This document shows positions 12,022 to 23,707 of a DNA stretch of 64,000 nucleotides, one piece after another. A program made the position numbers and the translations under genes. Each line of letters opens with the position of its first letter. The first letter of the stretch is position 1. Source of the stretch: Diplosphaera chodatii (lineage: Eukaryota > Chlorophyta > Trebouxiophyceae > Prasiolales > Stichococcaceae); NCBI GenBank assembly GCA_032358165.1, contig JAALGY010000038.1, positions 372,001 to 436,000 on the forward strand, in the 5' to 3' direction. Below the pieces are notes generated by a model. That model was not told the origin of the DNA and ran no database searches. It was given only the letters and a program-made list of their open reading frames with translations.

Positions 12022-12850
12022 TCAGCCGCCGCCACCATCTGTGTCGCTGTGACCCACACCCGCCTTGATGTACAGCAGCGCCGCCGCAGCCAGCCAGGGC
12101 CACAGGCCCACGTCCAGCAGCGCGCCCAGCAGCCAACCCGCCTTGTCGTCAGCCCGCTCCAGGGCTGGCATGACACCTGCATTAGAGGCACCCTCGAAAG
12201 ATGTCGGCTGTAGCTGCACTGTCTGTGTCGTGCTCTGCAGCTGTTCCTCGCCAGGCTCAGCTTGAGCGTGTGGGTGAAGAAGCCTGGCTCGTCCTAACAA
12301 GCAGCGCAGTTGCTGCAGACAGTCAGACAACTCCAATTAGGATGAGCGCAGGTGCTGATCAGCTGCCAGATGCTCGTACCGGGCAGCGACTGCAGGATCT
12401 TGTAGACCAGGTACAGGTAAGCGCCATAGTAGATGCCGTAGAACGAGAGCAGCAGCAGCCACAGGCGGCCGCCTATCTCGCGCTGCAGGCAGGGCAGCGT
12501 CCTCAAAGCCCACACAGCGTATACTTGAGAATCTGTGCATGTCTACGCCGCAGATGTGTTGTGTCAGTCTGCATACCTCACATGCACCGGCGTGGTGCAT
12601 GTGGGCGACACAGACCGTCTGCAAGGCGTCTGCGCGTGGAGTGGCGCGCAGTGTTCATGCAGCCTCTGCATATGTGCGGCAGACCTCTTTGATGTTGCGG
12701 ATCTGCCCGAGGTCGCGCAATGGTCGGACGCCAAGTGTGTCGTTGAGCCTGCAGCATGAATCCTATACAGCTCTTTGCACATGCTCAACCCTGCAGCGCC
12801 GTTGACAGTGAGGAACAGGTCTGAAATGCCAGCGATGATGTCATTGAAGG
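12022..12850 (-). CDS. small membrane protein, unrecognised, 5' end unresolved
   Basis: Four minus-strand exons join in phase: 12850-12790, 12748-12685, 12482-12380, 12293-12022. They read FNDIIAGISDLFLTVNG, then LNDTLGVRPLRDLGQIRN, then a strongly hydrophobic stretch (LWLLLLSFYGIYYGAYLYL) that should cross the membrane. A polar Gln/Glu/Thr linker follows, then a second helix (LLGALLDVGLWPWLAAAALL) and a short Gly-rich tail. I do not recognise the family. The first exon or exons lie upstream of 12850. The open frame continues to about 12975 without a start codon, and an Ala-rich ATG candidate near 13060 does not match in phase. Confidence is for a real gene at this place, not for function. 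Confidence 0.55.
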
Positions 12851-13854
12851 CTGATGATGCAGGGTACGCTTGCGCCTCAGCCCAACAGCTGGCCGGGGCA
12901 GCAAGCTTGACGACGCGCTGGCATGCACAAAGTAGTGCAATGTCTGCAGCACCCGCGGATCAGAGCACCGCCCTGGTGCAGCAAGCCGCCGTGACGCTTG
13001 CGGTCACCGCCAGATGGCTTGTAGCGGCCATCGCTGCCACCGCCATCACCGCCCTCATGTGCACAGCGCACCAAGCAGCTGAGGCTCCTGCATGAGCGTG
13101 GTAAACCACTATTCCGTCCGGTGCAGGGAGTGCTTGCTCACATGCACGCATGTATGACACCAGACTGTTGTAGCGCTGCTGATGCTTGGCACTGCAATGT
13201 CAGCCTCATCTGTGCGGCAACCAAATGGCAGCATGATGCAATGACAGGTCCGTTGCGAAGATCGATCTGGCAACCAAGAAGAAAGCATGCCTGTCAGACT
13301 GGCGGTGCAGCGAAGTTGACCGGATGGTGAGCTTTGACACTGGTCCTACAAACCGTGAGGTTCTGTAGACCTGCCCGCTTTGGCGGGCAGACTGTACAGC
13401 CGGTGTTCGCATCAGCATCACGACAGCGTCAGCTAGCTGATCTGCGAAATATGGGATACAAGGCTGTTGTGTATCTCGGAGCCTCAAGGATATCAAACAG
13501 TGTCAGCTCTGCTTGCCCTCTGCTGACAAGGTGCTGCCGCCGTTTGGGGAAGTGGCGGAGGTATGTGCCTCGTCTCAACCGATGCGGTATGCACATCGCT
13601 TGTGGGACATTGTCACGCTGGCATGAGGTTGCATACCAGCAAGACTGACAAGGAATGGGTTGTGACATGCAGTGACCTGCAAAACATGTGTTCTCCTGAT
13701 ATCCCGCACGTGTGCCCTAGACAGCGATGAGCAAACAACATACGGCTAGCTATCATTGCTGGTCTGATGTCAAAGTGGATGTACTGCAGACTGGCTGTCT
13801 ACATCACAAACCTCGTACGGCCGCTTCCTTGATGCTGTCATCTGAGCAGGGCTG
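12851..13854. other. 5' region of the membrane-protein gene and intergenic
   Basis: It should hold missing 5' exon(s) of the minus-strand membrane protein and the 3' UTR of the alpha/beta hydrolase. The rest shows no coding signal or repeat that I can support. Confidence 0.4.
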
Positions 13855-16043
13855 TCACACCCTGTCGACCTTGGACACCGCTGGCAGCCCGTGCAGCACA
13901 AAGTCCCGCACCAGCCGGTTGAAGGCGGCCGGCTCCTCCAGGTACAGCCAGTGGTTGCAGCCCTCCAACACCACCTGCAAGCAGCGTGGCAGAGCGGCTG
14001 CAAGGTAAGGCAACCCGCTTGGTCATCCCTTGTCAGTCATTCATAGCACCGTACGCAACCGGAGCATTCAGCCACGCCGCAGCAGCCTACTCCTGATGTT
14101 GCAGCAGCCAGCTTCAAGCACTTACCGTATGGCAGTCTGGAATCAGGTCGCTGACAGCACGGCAGCCGGCCTCTGGGAAGACGCCCGACAGCTCCCCGAT
14201 GAGGTTGAGGCACGGCACGCGTATGTGCGGCAGCAGCGGCCGCCAGTCGAGCTGCAGCCAAGGAAGCAGATTTGACCAGAGATATGCAGTGGGGTGCACA
14301 GCAAACATACTTTATTGACCCACGGCGGCACGTAGCTGCTGCCAGGCTGTAGGCTCACATACGGCCAGCTATACGTCCACCAGCAGGCGAGTTTTCCCGC
14401 ATGCCTCATCATGCAGATTGGCCGCCAGATGTGCATCGTGCAATCTGATCTGTGCTCCTGTACCCGTGTGTGGTCGGCCATGAGCTTGGCCAGCGCCTCG
14501 GGGTCCGCCTTGAGAGTCTCCCGCACCAGCACCGCGCCCGCCTCCCCGCCCAGCTGCTTGCTGACGCACCCCTCCAGGTTGCCCTGCAGCAGGCGCTCGT
14601 TTGCCAGGTGGTCCGACCTACTAGGTCCTTGTTTGTCGGGTGCCCAGGAGTGCAGGACGTGATGGGCAGGAATGAGCATGGCTGGAGTGTCAGAGAAGTT
14701 TCAGTGCCAACAGCAGCAGGCTGACACAGCAGCCACCTGAGCGACGCCCCGGAAGTCGTACCGCAGCTGCATCTGCAGCCGCGTGAGCGACACCGCATCA
14801 TAGCACCCGCGCGAGCCCAGCGACCAGTCCTCAGCACGGTCCTGCACATGCGCCTAGGGGCATTGCCACTTTGACCAGAAGTTTCAGGCGCCCGTGTCAG
14901 CTGCTACATTTCACAGGGCCTTCCATTCAGTATCTCATCTCATGTCACGAAAGGGAAAACGCCTCACCTGCAGCGGCACCTGGTCCACGAACACGCATTT
15001 GCCGATGCGAGCGTCGCCAAACAACTCCATGTGCGCCCAGATCACGGAGGCGCCCATGGAGCACCCCACCAGCGTCGCCAGCTGCGGCAGGACATGTGCG
15101 GATCTGGTGTTCGTCATGAATGCGTGTGCACTGTTTCGTTCACATGACGGCGCAGACTCCCCTTCCTCGTCGCCCGTTTGTTGTTCGGTCCTGCACTGCA
15201 ACTGTGTGGCAGGAGGTATCCGCACCTGCAGGTCGTGAGCGACCAGGAAATCCCGCAAGTCTGCCGCCAGTCGCGCCACATGGTGGCCCTGCAGCGTGGC
15301 GATCCCGCATCCCTCAGTAAGATTGCATCACTACATTGCCTGAAGGTGCCTGGTTTGTCCGCACCGGCGTCATGCCGACTGCAGGCGGACACATGTCATG
15401 CACGCTGGTGGCAGCGCACGTATGTGGGCCGCCCGCTGTCGCCGTGGAACCGCAGGTCCGGGCAGTACACTCTGCAGCTGCGTGCGAGTGCCTGGACAGG
15501 GAGCATGCTGCATGTCAGCATGCAGATGGCGCAGTCCCCGCGTTGCACCCCAGGTGGCCTGCAAGTTGCAGCGTGTCAGCCCTGGCACACAGGCAGCACC
15601 TGCGCGTTGCGCTCGAAGTAGTGCCTCGAGCCCGACCACCCGTGGATCAGCACCACCGCCGGCCCCGCCTTGCCAAACACATCATACGCCTGCGCTACGG
15701 GGGTCAGCCAGCTGAACCCCGCGCACGCAGAGGCGTGCGGAGCCACCACATGAGTACGAGAACCATCGCACATGCACCGCACCAGCTGCACGCCGTCGGA
15801 CGTCCTGATGAACTGCGTCTGATCAGCCAGCACGCGCGCTGCAGTGGCCAGGTCTGGCGGCGCCGGGCCCAGGGTCCCCGATGGCTGCGCTGTCAGCTTG
15901 TTTCCGCCCTGAGGGCAGCATTATTGCATCGATTCAGCGCACAGCTGCTCGTTGACGTGCAGCATCCAGGGCAGGCGCATGCTCAGGCCATCCAGTGCGC
16001 ATGCAAGGTGTCCCCCGCTAACCTGCGAATACGACGTTCCCAT
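13855..16043 (-). CDS. alpha/beta hydrolase with N-myristoylation-like N-terminus
   Basis: Minus-strand exons: 16043-16023, 15908-15783, 15689-15600, about 15470-15420, 15288-15226, 15081-14968, 14841-14737, 14583-14464, 14251-14126, 13974-13855. Motifs: AVVLIHGWSGS (oxyanion-hole loop), DLRFHGDSGRP, GHHVARLAADLRDFL, TLVGCSMGAS (nucleophile elbow, Ser in G-C-S-M-G), a cap region with EDWSLGSRG and RYDFRG, VPCLNLIGELSGVFP, and EGCNHWLYLEEP (catalytic His). The acidic residue of the triad is not obvious; family members often show a Gly-Lys-Ser loop where this one has GELSG. The first exon is only 21 bases and encodes MGTSYSQ, with Gly2 and Ser6 as in N-myristoylation signals. The junction into the exon at 15470 does not resolve cleanly, so a mini-exon is probably missing there. 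Substrate unknown. Confidence 0.8.
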
Positions 16044-16529
16044 GGGACGACTCAAAAGCAAACGCTATGTGAGGGTCATCGCATCCTGCTGTAATAATGC
16101 AGCAAGCCTACACACCGTCTCGCCTGGCCGGCCTAAATACAAGCTGAGATCAGCTACAGGAATTCCATGGAGTACAGTGTGTCAGAGATGCAACGGACAG
16201 CCAGCTCAGTGTGGACTCAATCAACCTGTATTGCACTGCTGCCATGCATGTGCAGTGTGCGATCCAACGGAGTTGTGCTCTGCGAGTGGTGCAGCCCTGA
16301 ACCTGTTACAGGGCGGCGCAGTACACCAGCAGAACCGTACACAATCGCGTTGTGCCGGAGATCAGGTGATCAGAGGGTGGTCCCGGCGCGACCTGGCCGG
16401 CCAACGCAGACTGTACACTTTCATTCGTTGCATTTCCGCACTCGTTCATCGTTCAGCAGCCTTCAGGATCGCCGGCGTGACATATTGCATCGCCCTTGTA
16501 CAACCTCGCCATCCAGCAGCGTGGGTGCG
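16044..16529. other. shared divergent promoter region of two alpha/beta hydrolases
   Basis: 486 bases separate the two start codons. No coding exon. It must carry both promoters and 5' UTRs. Confidence 0.5.
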
Positions 16530-19500
16530 ATGGAAACAACAGGAGCGGAGGCGTTCTACAACGCAGTCAAGGCCAAACCTGACAGCTCAATCAAGCTCGC
16601 CAAGGCGCAGGCGGTGTTGCAGACCCCCGCTGGGCAGCCTGACCTGCAGCTGCAACTGCCCAACGACGCGGATGTGCGCTCCCACGCTGCATGCATGCAC
16701 GCACACGTCCACTTGTGAGCGCGAGAAAGCGTCGTGGGTGGTAACTCTTGCACTTGAAGTGACATGATGCTGGGCGATGAGGCGCTGACAACATGCTGCC
16801 TGCTGCAGGCTGCAAAGCTCCTGAAGGTGGCTGATGATGGCTCGCCATACCCGGCGCCGGCTGCAACGAGGCCGAACGAAGCCACCGTCCACTCCGCTGC
16901 GGCCAAGGTGAAGACGATCGACAACAAGCTGCTGCTGGACGGCAAGGCCCCGCACGTGACGTATGAGCCCGAGCTCAAGCACACCAAGTGGCAGTTCCCG
17001 CCCAATGCGGCGGGAGCTCAGGCCGCGGCCGAGCCCGAGGTGTCGCCTCCGATGCCGTACCATGGTAGGATTCCTGATCCATCCGCGTCCTTCCGTCTCG
17101 AGAGGTGTTTGGGTGATGATACATGCGACCCATGCATCGCACCGCCATGCAGCTACACCACATCTGAGGCGGGTGCGTGACCAGAGGACAGCACTTTGCA
17201 AAGGATGTTGTGGTCTGCAGACTGGGCGGCCAGCATCAAGGCTGACCTGCAGCAGCACTCTGGGCCTGGCGCCGCCAGGCTGGTTCTGTTCATCCATGGT
17301 GCGCTGCTCCACTTGCATGTGGCACGCTGTGGGGCGATCTCTACGTATCTTAAACCCACAAGCGATTCCGCCCTACACACAACTTTGCTCCCTGTGACCG
17401 TCAGACCTGCACACTCAACCGTGATGCGTGACCCCCATGTAGGGTACAACACGCTGCCGGCACAGGCGAACGACACCGCGCACCGCCTGCTGCAGCCAGT
17501 GGGACCGTCTGGCGGCCTCGGCGTTCAGGTAGGCCCTGCGGCCATGCCTTGTGAGATGCACATATGCTCCTGCGCTTGTCAGGATGTAGAGGGTGCCCAA
17601 ACAGGAATAAAAGCGCCGCCGATGGGCAATGGGCATCGCATTGAAACCTGGTGTGAATGAAGAAGGCCGGTGTCTTCGCATGAAACAGCAACCTCATTCG
17701 GCAGCTCGCCTGCCATGCCAGGCAGTCGTGTCGTTCACCTGGGACTCGGCGGGCCGCACACTGAGCTATCCCTACGAGGAGCCTATGGCAGAGTCCGACA
17801 GCCTGTCGGACCACCTGGCCGGTCTGATCCGCCAGCTGTTGCACATCAAGCTGGTGAGCGCCAGCAGTGCTGCAAGCGGAGCATCAAGTTGACAGCTGAC
17901 CTATCCGAAGGCTCACACAGCATCGCCGCATTTTTGTCAGCCACCATGACCACAATGAGCAGGAGCACTGCGCACCCGTGGTCGTGATCTCGAAGCACCA
18001 CAAACTGCGTCGATGTGGCACCAGGACAACGGCAAGCACTGGCAGCTCATCATCCTGGCGCACTCCATGGGCAACCGCCCCACCACCTTTGCGCTGGGCA
18101 AGGTATACGACGACGAGAAGGCGGCCCTGCAGCTGAATACTGCCGACGCGCCGATGCTGGTGAGCATGGGCATGCTGTTGCGGTTTGCGAGCAGTGCACA
18201 TGGGTAAGTCGCAGATGCTCATGCTGCCTGCAGCCGTACCAACAGTAGAATTGCCAGTGCACATGCTGCTGGCTGAGCTTGTGGCCCCGTGTGTACTCGA
18301 TGGTGCATCCTGAACACACTGCACCAACAAACTCCTGCTAGCTGCATGGTGCTGCAGATCATCAACGCCGCCGCAGACATCGATGCTAGCACCTACTCGC
18401 ACACGATGGAGCCGGTCATGTCGCTGCTTGGCGACACCGCCAGGTGTGCGCGTGTTGACCCTGTCAGAAATGCACATCCCGACGTAAAGCAGTCCGCATG
18501 TTCAACTGGAAACTTTCAAAAACATCTTCTGCTCCATGGTGCAGCAGCTGCAACCTCTGTACACCTGCTTTTGCAGGACGATTGTACTGGCTTCGTCGCA
18601 TGACATCCCGCTCATCACGAGGTGCAAACTTGCACAGCCAGAAAGGCACTGCATGACCGCCAGCACATCCGGGTCTGCCTCATTCGTGGCAGCTGTCAGT
18701 CTGTGCGTGCGCTGGACCTGCCACTTCTCACCCGACCCCGGTCACCAATGCCAGTCCTTGCCCTGCAGCTACCTTGTCCATGATCGACCGGCCGAAGCAA
18801 ATGGCAAGGAGCGCCGTGTTGGTCTGTTGTTCGAAGGTGACCATGCTATCACGCCTGTGCGCGCAGCCAGCCGGTCACCATGTCATCCTGACTGTCCAGC
18901 CAGGCGGCATGTCATTCATGTATGTTCTGCAATGCAGCACGTCTGAGCTGCTGTGACATGCAGTGCCCTGGTGTGCATGCAATCAAGATGGCTCTGGCAA
19001 CTGCTGGCTGTTGTCGGGGTCGTTTTGATACAGTACGGTCGAACACCAGCCGCCTCGCCATGCAGGTGTGGACGACGGGATCAACGGGCTGCTGAAGGCA
19101 TCCTTCATCGGGGTGGGGAAGCTCCGCAACGCCATTGGAGGGCTGTTCAGCCACGGCGGCACGTGCGTCTCCTGTTGTCAGATGCAGTGAACTGCGACCG
19201 CTGCTGCCATGTCTGCATGATGCTCTGTATTTCAGGTAGATACAGGTGTGCAGCTACTGCCATTGTGCTGTCCAGTCGCCCGGCAGCTCTCAACCTCTCC
19301 GCAAGCTCCCAGGGCCGCAGCAGTACCACTACGAAGATGCGGTTGTGTGTTGCCACAGGATCGTCAAGGTGCCACACCTGGATGTCATCGACTGCAGCAT
19401 TCCTTCGGAGGAAGACATCGCGGCGAATGGCAACGGCCATGGGTCTGCTCTTCCATCCTCTGTCGTGTGTCGTACTTCTAGTCACCAGCACTGTTGCTGT

Positions 19501-19757
19501 TACCATGGTGTCATCTGGCTTCAGCCGCAGCACCGTCAGCACATTGCAGCTGATGTATGATGCTTTCGCTATGAAGGTATTTTGTGAAGGCCGAGTCGGT
19601 GCGGGCGGAGCTAGTCGCAGCAATGGACACGCCTGTCACAGCGCGCAGGCTGGAGAATTATACACAGCAGAATGTTGCAAGGCTGGTCGTGGCCCCTAAA
19701 GGCAACCCGCAGCCCTTCATCTCATTTGATGGGCCACTGTACAAGATCCAGCAGTAA
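16530..19757 (+). CDS. DUF900-type alpha/beta hydrolase
   Basis: Twelve exons join in phase to 463 residues: 16530-16673, 16809-17064, 17221-17298, 17443-17528, 17722-17853, 18025-18159, 18358-18443, 18577-18621, 18769-18836, 19066-19162, 19359-19442, 19577-19757. Hallmarks of the DUF900 family of alpha/beta hydrolases appear in order: LVLFIHGYNT, VVSFTWDSAG, LIILAHSMGNRP (nucleophile Ser), IINAAADID (acid), TIVLASSHDIPL, LDVIDCS and a GHGYFV segment with the likely catalytic His. The N-terminal 130 residues are Ala/Lys-rich and not recognised. The C-terminal tail after GHGYFV (about 55 residues) is also specific. No signal peptide is visible, so a cytosolic or plastid location is possible. 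Substrate unknown. Unrelated in detail to the neighbouring minus-strand hydrolase. Confidence 0.85.
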
Positions 19758-20483
19758 GGCAGCCGCCGCATGGGCAGGAACTTACAGCTGGCTGACCAGC
19801 ATTGTGATCACTTGCCATTTGTTGTGGACGCGCGGCAAATGTGTACCGCGCTCACCCTCCATTTGATCGAGGGCGAAGCGAGCATAGGATGAGCACTGTA
19901 TGCCCGGACTTCTCGACTGTCACTCTGGCCTTTGCCGGATCGTTGAGTTTGTGTTGTATACCATCGCCATACTCGTGACAGCTGGCATTGCTATGGCCGC
20001 TTGGACGACATAGATGGGTGTTTGCGCGCATCCCGCCCTTGAGTGTCCAGTTGCCTGTTGCTGAGATGAAATACGTGACCTTGGACGGGGGTTCTCAGCA
20101 TGTGTGTAGCCCTTGGTGGTGTGTGGTGTCAGGTTTAACATACGCTACACTTGTAAAGGGCAGTTGACAGCTACCATATGCAGCAACAAGGGTGCGATAC
20201 TGCAGACCAACAAAATCAATGTACAGGTACAGACTCAGCTAGCTGAAGTTTTGCTACATGTGGTATCACAGGGAACCTCTCTGTACACTCCAGCCATGTC
20301 TGCAGCACTGGTAACGACAGTTGCCAGCGGAGCGGTGTCGGTCTCAAGCAGCATCTGCCTCGGGATGTGCAACTGAATGCGGTCACCGCTCGGATGCAGT
20401 ACAGTGAGCAGGAGGGTGGCTGCAGCCACCTGGCACTGCACAGTGACAGCCTGGCTGCTGTGCAACACCAGTTGACGTGCCGC
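19758..20483. other. convergent 3' region with TGTAA signal
   Basis: No coding signal. Contains TGTAA at 20152 for the plus-strand DUF900 gene. Expected to hold the 3' UTRs of this gene and of the Rab gene. Confidence 0.5.
20152..20156 (+). terminator. TGTAA polyadenylation signal (candidate)
   Basis: About 395 bases after the stop of the DUF900 hydrolase gene, on the coding strand. Confidence 0.45.
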
Positions 20484-21920
20484 CTATGACTGTCCAGGTT
20501 CCGACTCCGAGTCGCTGGCTGGGGTGGATGAGGGCGGCAGCTGGGGCGACAACAGCTTCTCGGCGACCGCCTCGAAGATCTTCGCGACGCCCTCCGCCGT
20601 CTTTGCCGACGACTCCACGAACAGCATGCCATTGCTGCATGGCATGGCGTCTTGAGGTGTGGTTGCACATCCAGCTGGCGCTCCTCATATGACTTTATGG
20701 GCTGCCAGCTTTGAGCAGCGCGCCACCAGCGGATGCAGGGCAAGATCAGGCCATCAGGGATCACCCGATTGTAGGCGGGCCCACCTGTCCGCATACTCCC
20801 GCCCCTCAGAGGTGGAGACCTGCCGCTCGGTCTCCAGATCCGCCTTGTTGCCCACCAGCACGATGACTGCACGACAGCAATGTGGGCAGTTGCCTGTTGC
20901 CCAGCTGTCAGGTGGTCCGGCAGAGCGCCAGCATGTCTTGCGCGAGCTGTGCAGATCCGGACTGCACTAGACGTTCGAGTGCAATGCGCAGTGCAGGTGC
21001 AGCTGGCTCGTATGTGTTGCAAGCATAATCATATGACACATCTGTAAGGAGCATGCACGACATGCAGGAGCACTTACACGCAGAGAGTGGCACCATCAGC
21101 AAACCCACCAATGTCTCCTGAGGCGCTCTTCTGCAGCTCCGACACCCAGTACTTGGCCTTGGTGAAGGTCTCGGTCGACGTGATGTCATAGACCACCGCG
21201 GCTGCGGCCGCCCCGCGATAGTACAGCGGAGCCAGTGACCTGTACCGCTCCTGCCCTGCTGTGTCCCTGCACATCCACGTCCCTCGAGCTCAAATTTTCC
21301 ACGTTGGCAGTGTGCATACGAGAGCTCAGTGAGAGCTACACGGACTGCTGAGAGATGCTGCCAGAGCCACCCACCAGATCTCAAACTTCACGGTGTCGCC
21401 GCAGGCGACGCGTGTTGAGTGCGACATGAAGGCCGCGCCAATGGTGACCTTGGAGCTGGGGTCGAAGGCGCCTCGCACATACCGCAGCACCAGGCACGAC
21501 TTGCCGACGCCCTGCATGAGCACAAGGCACATGCGCTTACGCGGCATGGTCCCTCTGGGCTTGTGTCGATCCGCCGCCAGCAACGTGACGGTTGCAGCTG
21601 ACACAAGTGCTCGGCTGCTGCTGCTGCCGTTGCAGGCACTGCTGCTGCAAAGCCGGCGAAAGGTAGGCGCCGTTTGTAGAAGACATTGGTGCTTACCGAG
21701 TCTCCCAGCAGGACGAGCTTGACGCGCGGGGTGCCGCTCGCACTCTCATTCTGCGGCACAACGCCCCTTAGGTCGCCTGCTGGCTGCTCTGCCCCTGCAG
21801 GCACGAACCCAGGCAGCCTTGATACACCGTAGCGTGGCTAGCAAACTGTGCCAGCAGCAGTAAACAGGACGACTGCAGTCTGCTGCATGCACGCGCACCG
21901 CGACTGAGGGCACAACCCAT
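20484..21920 (-). CDS. ARA6: ARA6/RABF1-type Rab5 GTPase
   Basis: Six minus-strand exons join in phase to 215 residues: 21920-21899, 21794-21697, 21511-21375, 21266-21109, 20866-20785, 20634-20484. The G motifs are complete: GDSGVGKS (split over exons 2 and 3), the switch I region with [22 protein letters not shown] and [17 protein letters not shown] and [15 protein letters not shown] place it with Rab5. The N-terminus is MGCALSR, encoded on a 22-base first exon, and the C-terminus ends ESEPGQS with no cysteine. Membrane anchoring by N-terminal myristoyl/palmitoyl groups and absence of the C-terminal prenylation motif define the plant-specific RABF1/ARA6 class of endosomal Rabs. The Ala-rich stretch after switch II and the Pro/Ser-rich tail differ from land-plant forms. 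Confidence 0.93.
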
Positions 21921-22699
21921 GCCGCTGAGCTGGGGATGTACTGTCCCGTTGCCGCCTTCAGCAGCTGAGCAGGCCTCAAGGGCCGTCAAGCATCGACTGC
22001 CAGCAGCAGCAGCAGTTTGCAGGTGTCGGACCGTCGAGCAGCGTGCCTTGTCCGGCTGCTCTCAGACAACGACGACTACAGCGGAGACGCAGCTCGGCCG
22101 ACGTCACTTAGGCGAAAGACTGTAACGACGCTCTGGCAGCCACGCCTCACCACCAGCAGTGTGTTTGTAACATCAGCCCTTGCCAATCCGTTGGGGAAGA
22201 GCACGATTTTGTGGGCGGTGGCAAGGGAAGCGATTCGTTGGTGTTCCTCCACAATATTAGGCGCTCTGAAAGCTTGTAATGATGCCGATTGCGCATGAAA
22301 TCAAGCGTTTGCTTAGGAGCTTAGCATCAAGTCGTCATGCGGTGCGGGGCCTTTTGAAGACAAGTGCCAGTCAGCAATGTCACCTCCTGTGGGGTTGCAC
22401 GCTCGCTGATTCACACACTTCTGCCAGTTGATCACTTGTTGTGCAGGTTCGTGGCAGCTCTGCGGTGAGCGACGCAGGCAGAGCACAGTGAACCTGGCTG
22501 CCTCACACCAGCTGGCTATCTTTGGCAACCCAGAACTGCCACACCACGAGGGCAAAAGCCTCTGCTGGAGCAGCTACACTGCCAGCAGGCTATTAGATTC
22601 GGCTGAGGTGGCGGTGACAGCGGGAGGGCTTGTGTGCTGCACCAGTAGCGCTGTTGCGGCGGCGGTGACAGCGGTGGCGACGGCGGCGGCGGCGGCGCC
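21921..22699. other. divergent promoter region of Rab and RRM genes
   Basis: 779 bases between two start codons. The right end (22656-22698) is a GGC/GGT-rich run in the 5' UTR of the RRM gene. No other coding signal. Confidence 0.5.
22656..22698 (+). repeat. GGC/GGT-rich run immediately before the start codon
   Basis: Imperfect GCGGCGGTGACAGCGGTGG-type repeat ending in an uninterrupted GGC run that reaches the ATG of the RRM gene. It is likely transcribed as 5' UTR. Confidence 0.7.
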
Positions 22700-23707
22700 A
22701 TGGCCTACAATGCGGACACCATGTCCTTTGAGCTTCCGGACACTGACATGATCTACGTGTCAGGTCTGCCGACGGATATCACCGTCAACGAGGTGGCGGA
22801 GCACTTTGGCTCCATCGGCATCATCAAGTTTGACAAGAAGAAGGACCAAAAGAAGGTCCGTGATGTCCCCTGGGAACTTTTGCAGCGCATTATGGAAAGC
22901 GCGGATGATGGTTGTCGTGCATTGCTCGCCTGAAGGCCTCATGCCTGTAACTGGCGGCGTGCAGGTCTGGCTGTACAAAGACAAGGCGACAGGGCAGCCG
23001 AAGGGCGATTGCACCGTCACATATGAAGGTGCTCTTGGGATACTCCACGTACCACTGCATCGCTGCACACATCAAGTTTGTTGCCACGCAGCAATGCATA
23101 TGCTTTCGACCCTATCACATGTATCCTTCACAATGCCTACCTGTGGACCTGCTCCTGCAGACCCCTTCTCAGCAGCATCAGCCGTGGAGTGGTTCAACGG
23201 CAAGGAGTTCAAAGGTGCGGCGTGCTGCACTATTGGTACTGTGCAGCAGATGATGTCGCTCTGCTTGACAGCATGCCTGCTGCACCCCTGAGGCACAGAC
23301 GAAGGGTCCCAGAACAGTGGCCAGCTCCTGCCATCCGTGGTGCATGGTTTGCAGGCAAGACCATCAAGGTCAGCCTAGCGGAAAAGAAGGACGAGGATCC
23401 GTACGCCAGGGGCGGCGGCGGCGGGTACGGAAGGGGCAGAGGTGGTGGCAGGGGGCGCGGCGGTGGCGGAGGCTATGGTCGTGGCGGCGGCGGCGGCGGA
23501 GGCTATGGTGGCGGTGGCGGCGGCGGCTATGGCGGCGGCGGCGGGTACAGCGACCGGGGCGGAGGCGGCGGCAGCTATGGCGGCGGCGGCAGCCGAGGAG
23601 GGGGAGGCTACAGCGGCGGGGGCGGCGGCTACTCAGGTGGTGGCGGGGGCTACAGCGGGGGTGGAGGAGGGGGGTATGGCGGCGGTGGCGGCGGCGGCCG
23701 GTACTGA
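22700..23707 (+). CDS. RRM protein with Gly/Tyr-rich tail (FUS/TAF15-like arrangement)
   Basis: Four exons join in phase to 208 residues: 22700-22855, 22965-23028, 23161-23214, 23355-23707. The RRM begins with MIYVSGLPTDIT (RNP2) and has a GIIKFDKKK linker. It continues with GQPKGDCTVTYED (RNP1-like), SAASAVEWFNG and KTIKVSLAEKK. The last exon turns into RGGG, GGYGRG and GGYS repeats ending GGGRY. RRM and RGG/GY tails occur in FUS/TAF15/cabeza proteins and in nuclear RNA-binding proteins of plants. The RanBP2 zinc finger typical of FUS is absent. Role in nuclear RNA binding or transcription-coupled processing is inferred. The tail is a low-complexity, phase-separation-prone sequence. Confidence 0.88.

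Noticed and set aside
15470..15610. GC donor after AACGC in the minus-strand alpha/beta hydrolase
   Set aside because: It fits the phase, but the protein would be short by about eight residues at this point compared with the family, so a missed mini-exon is more likely.
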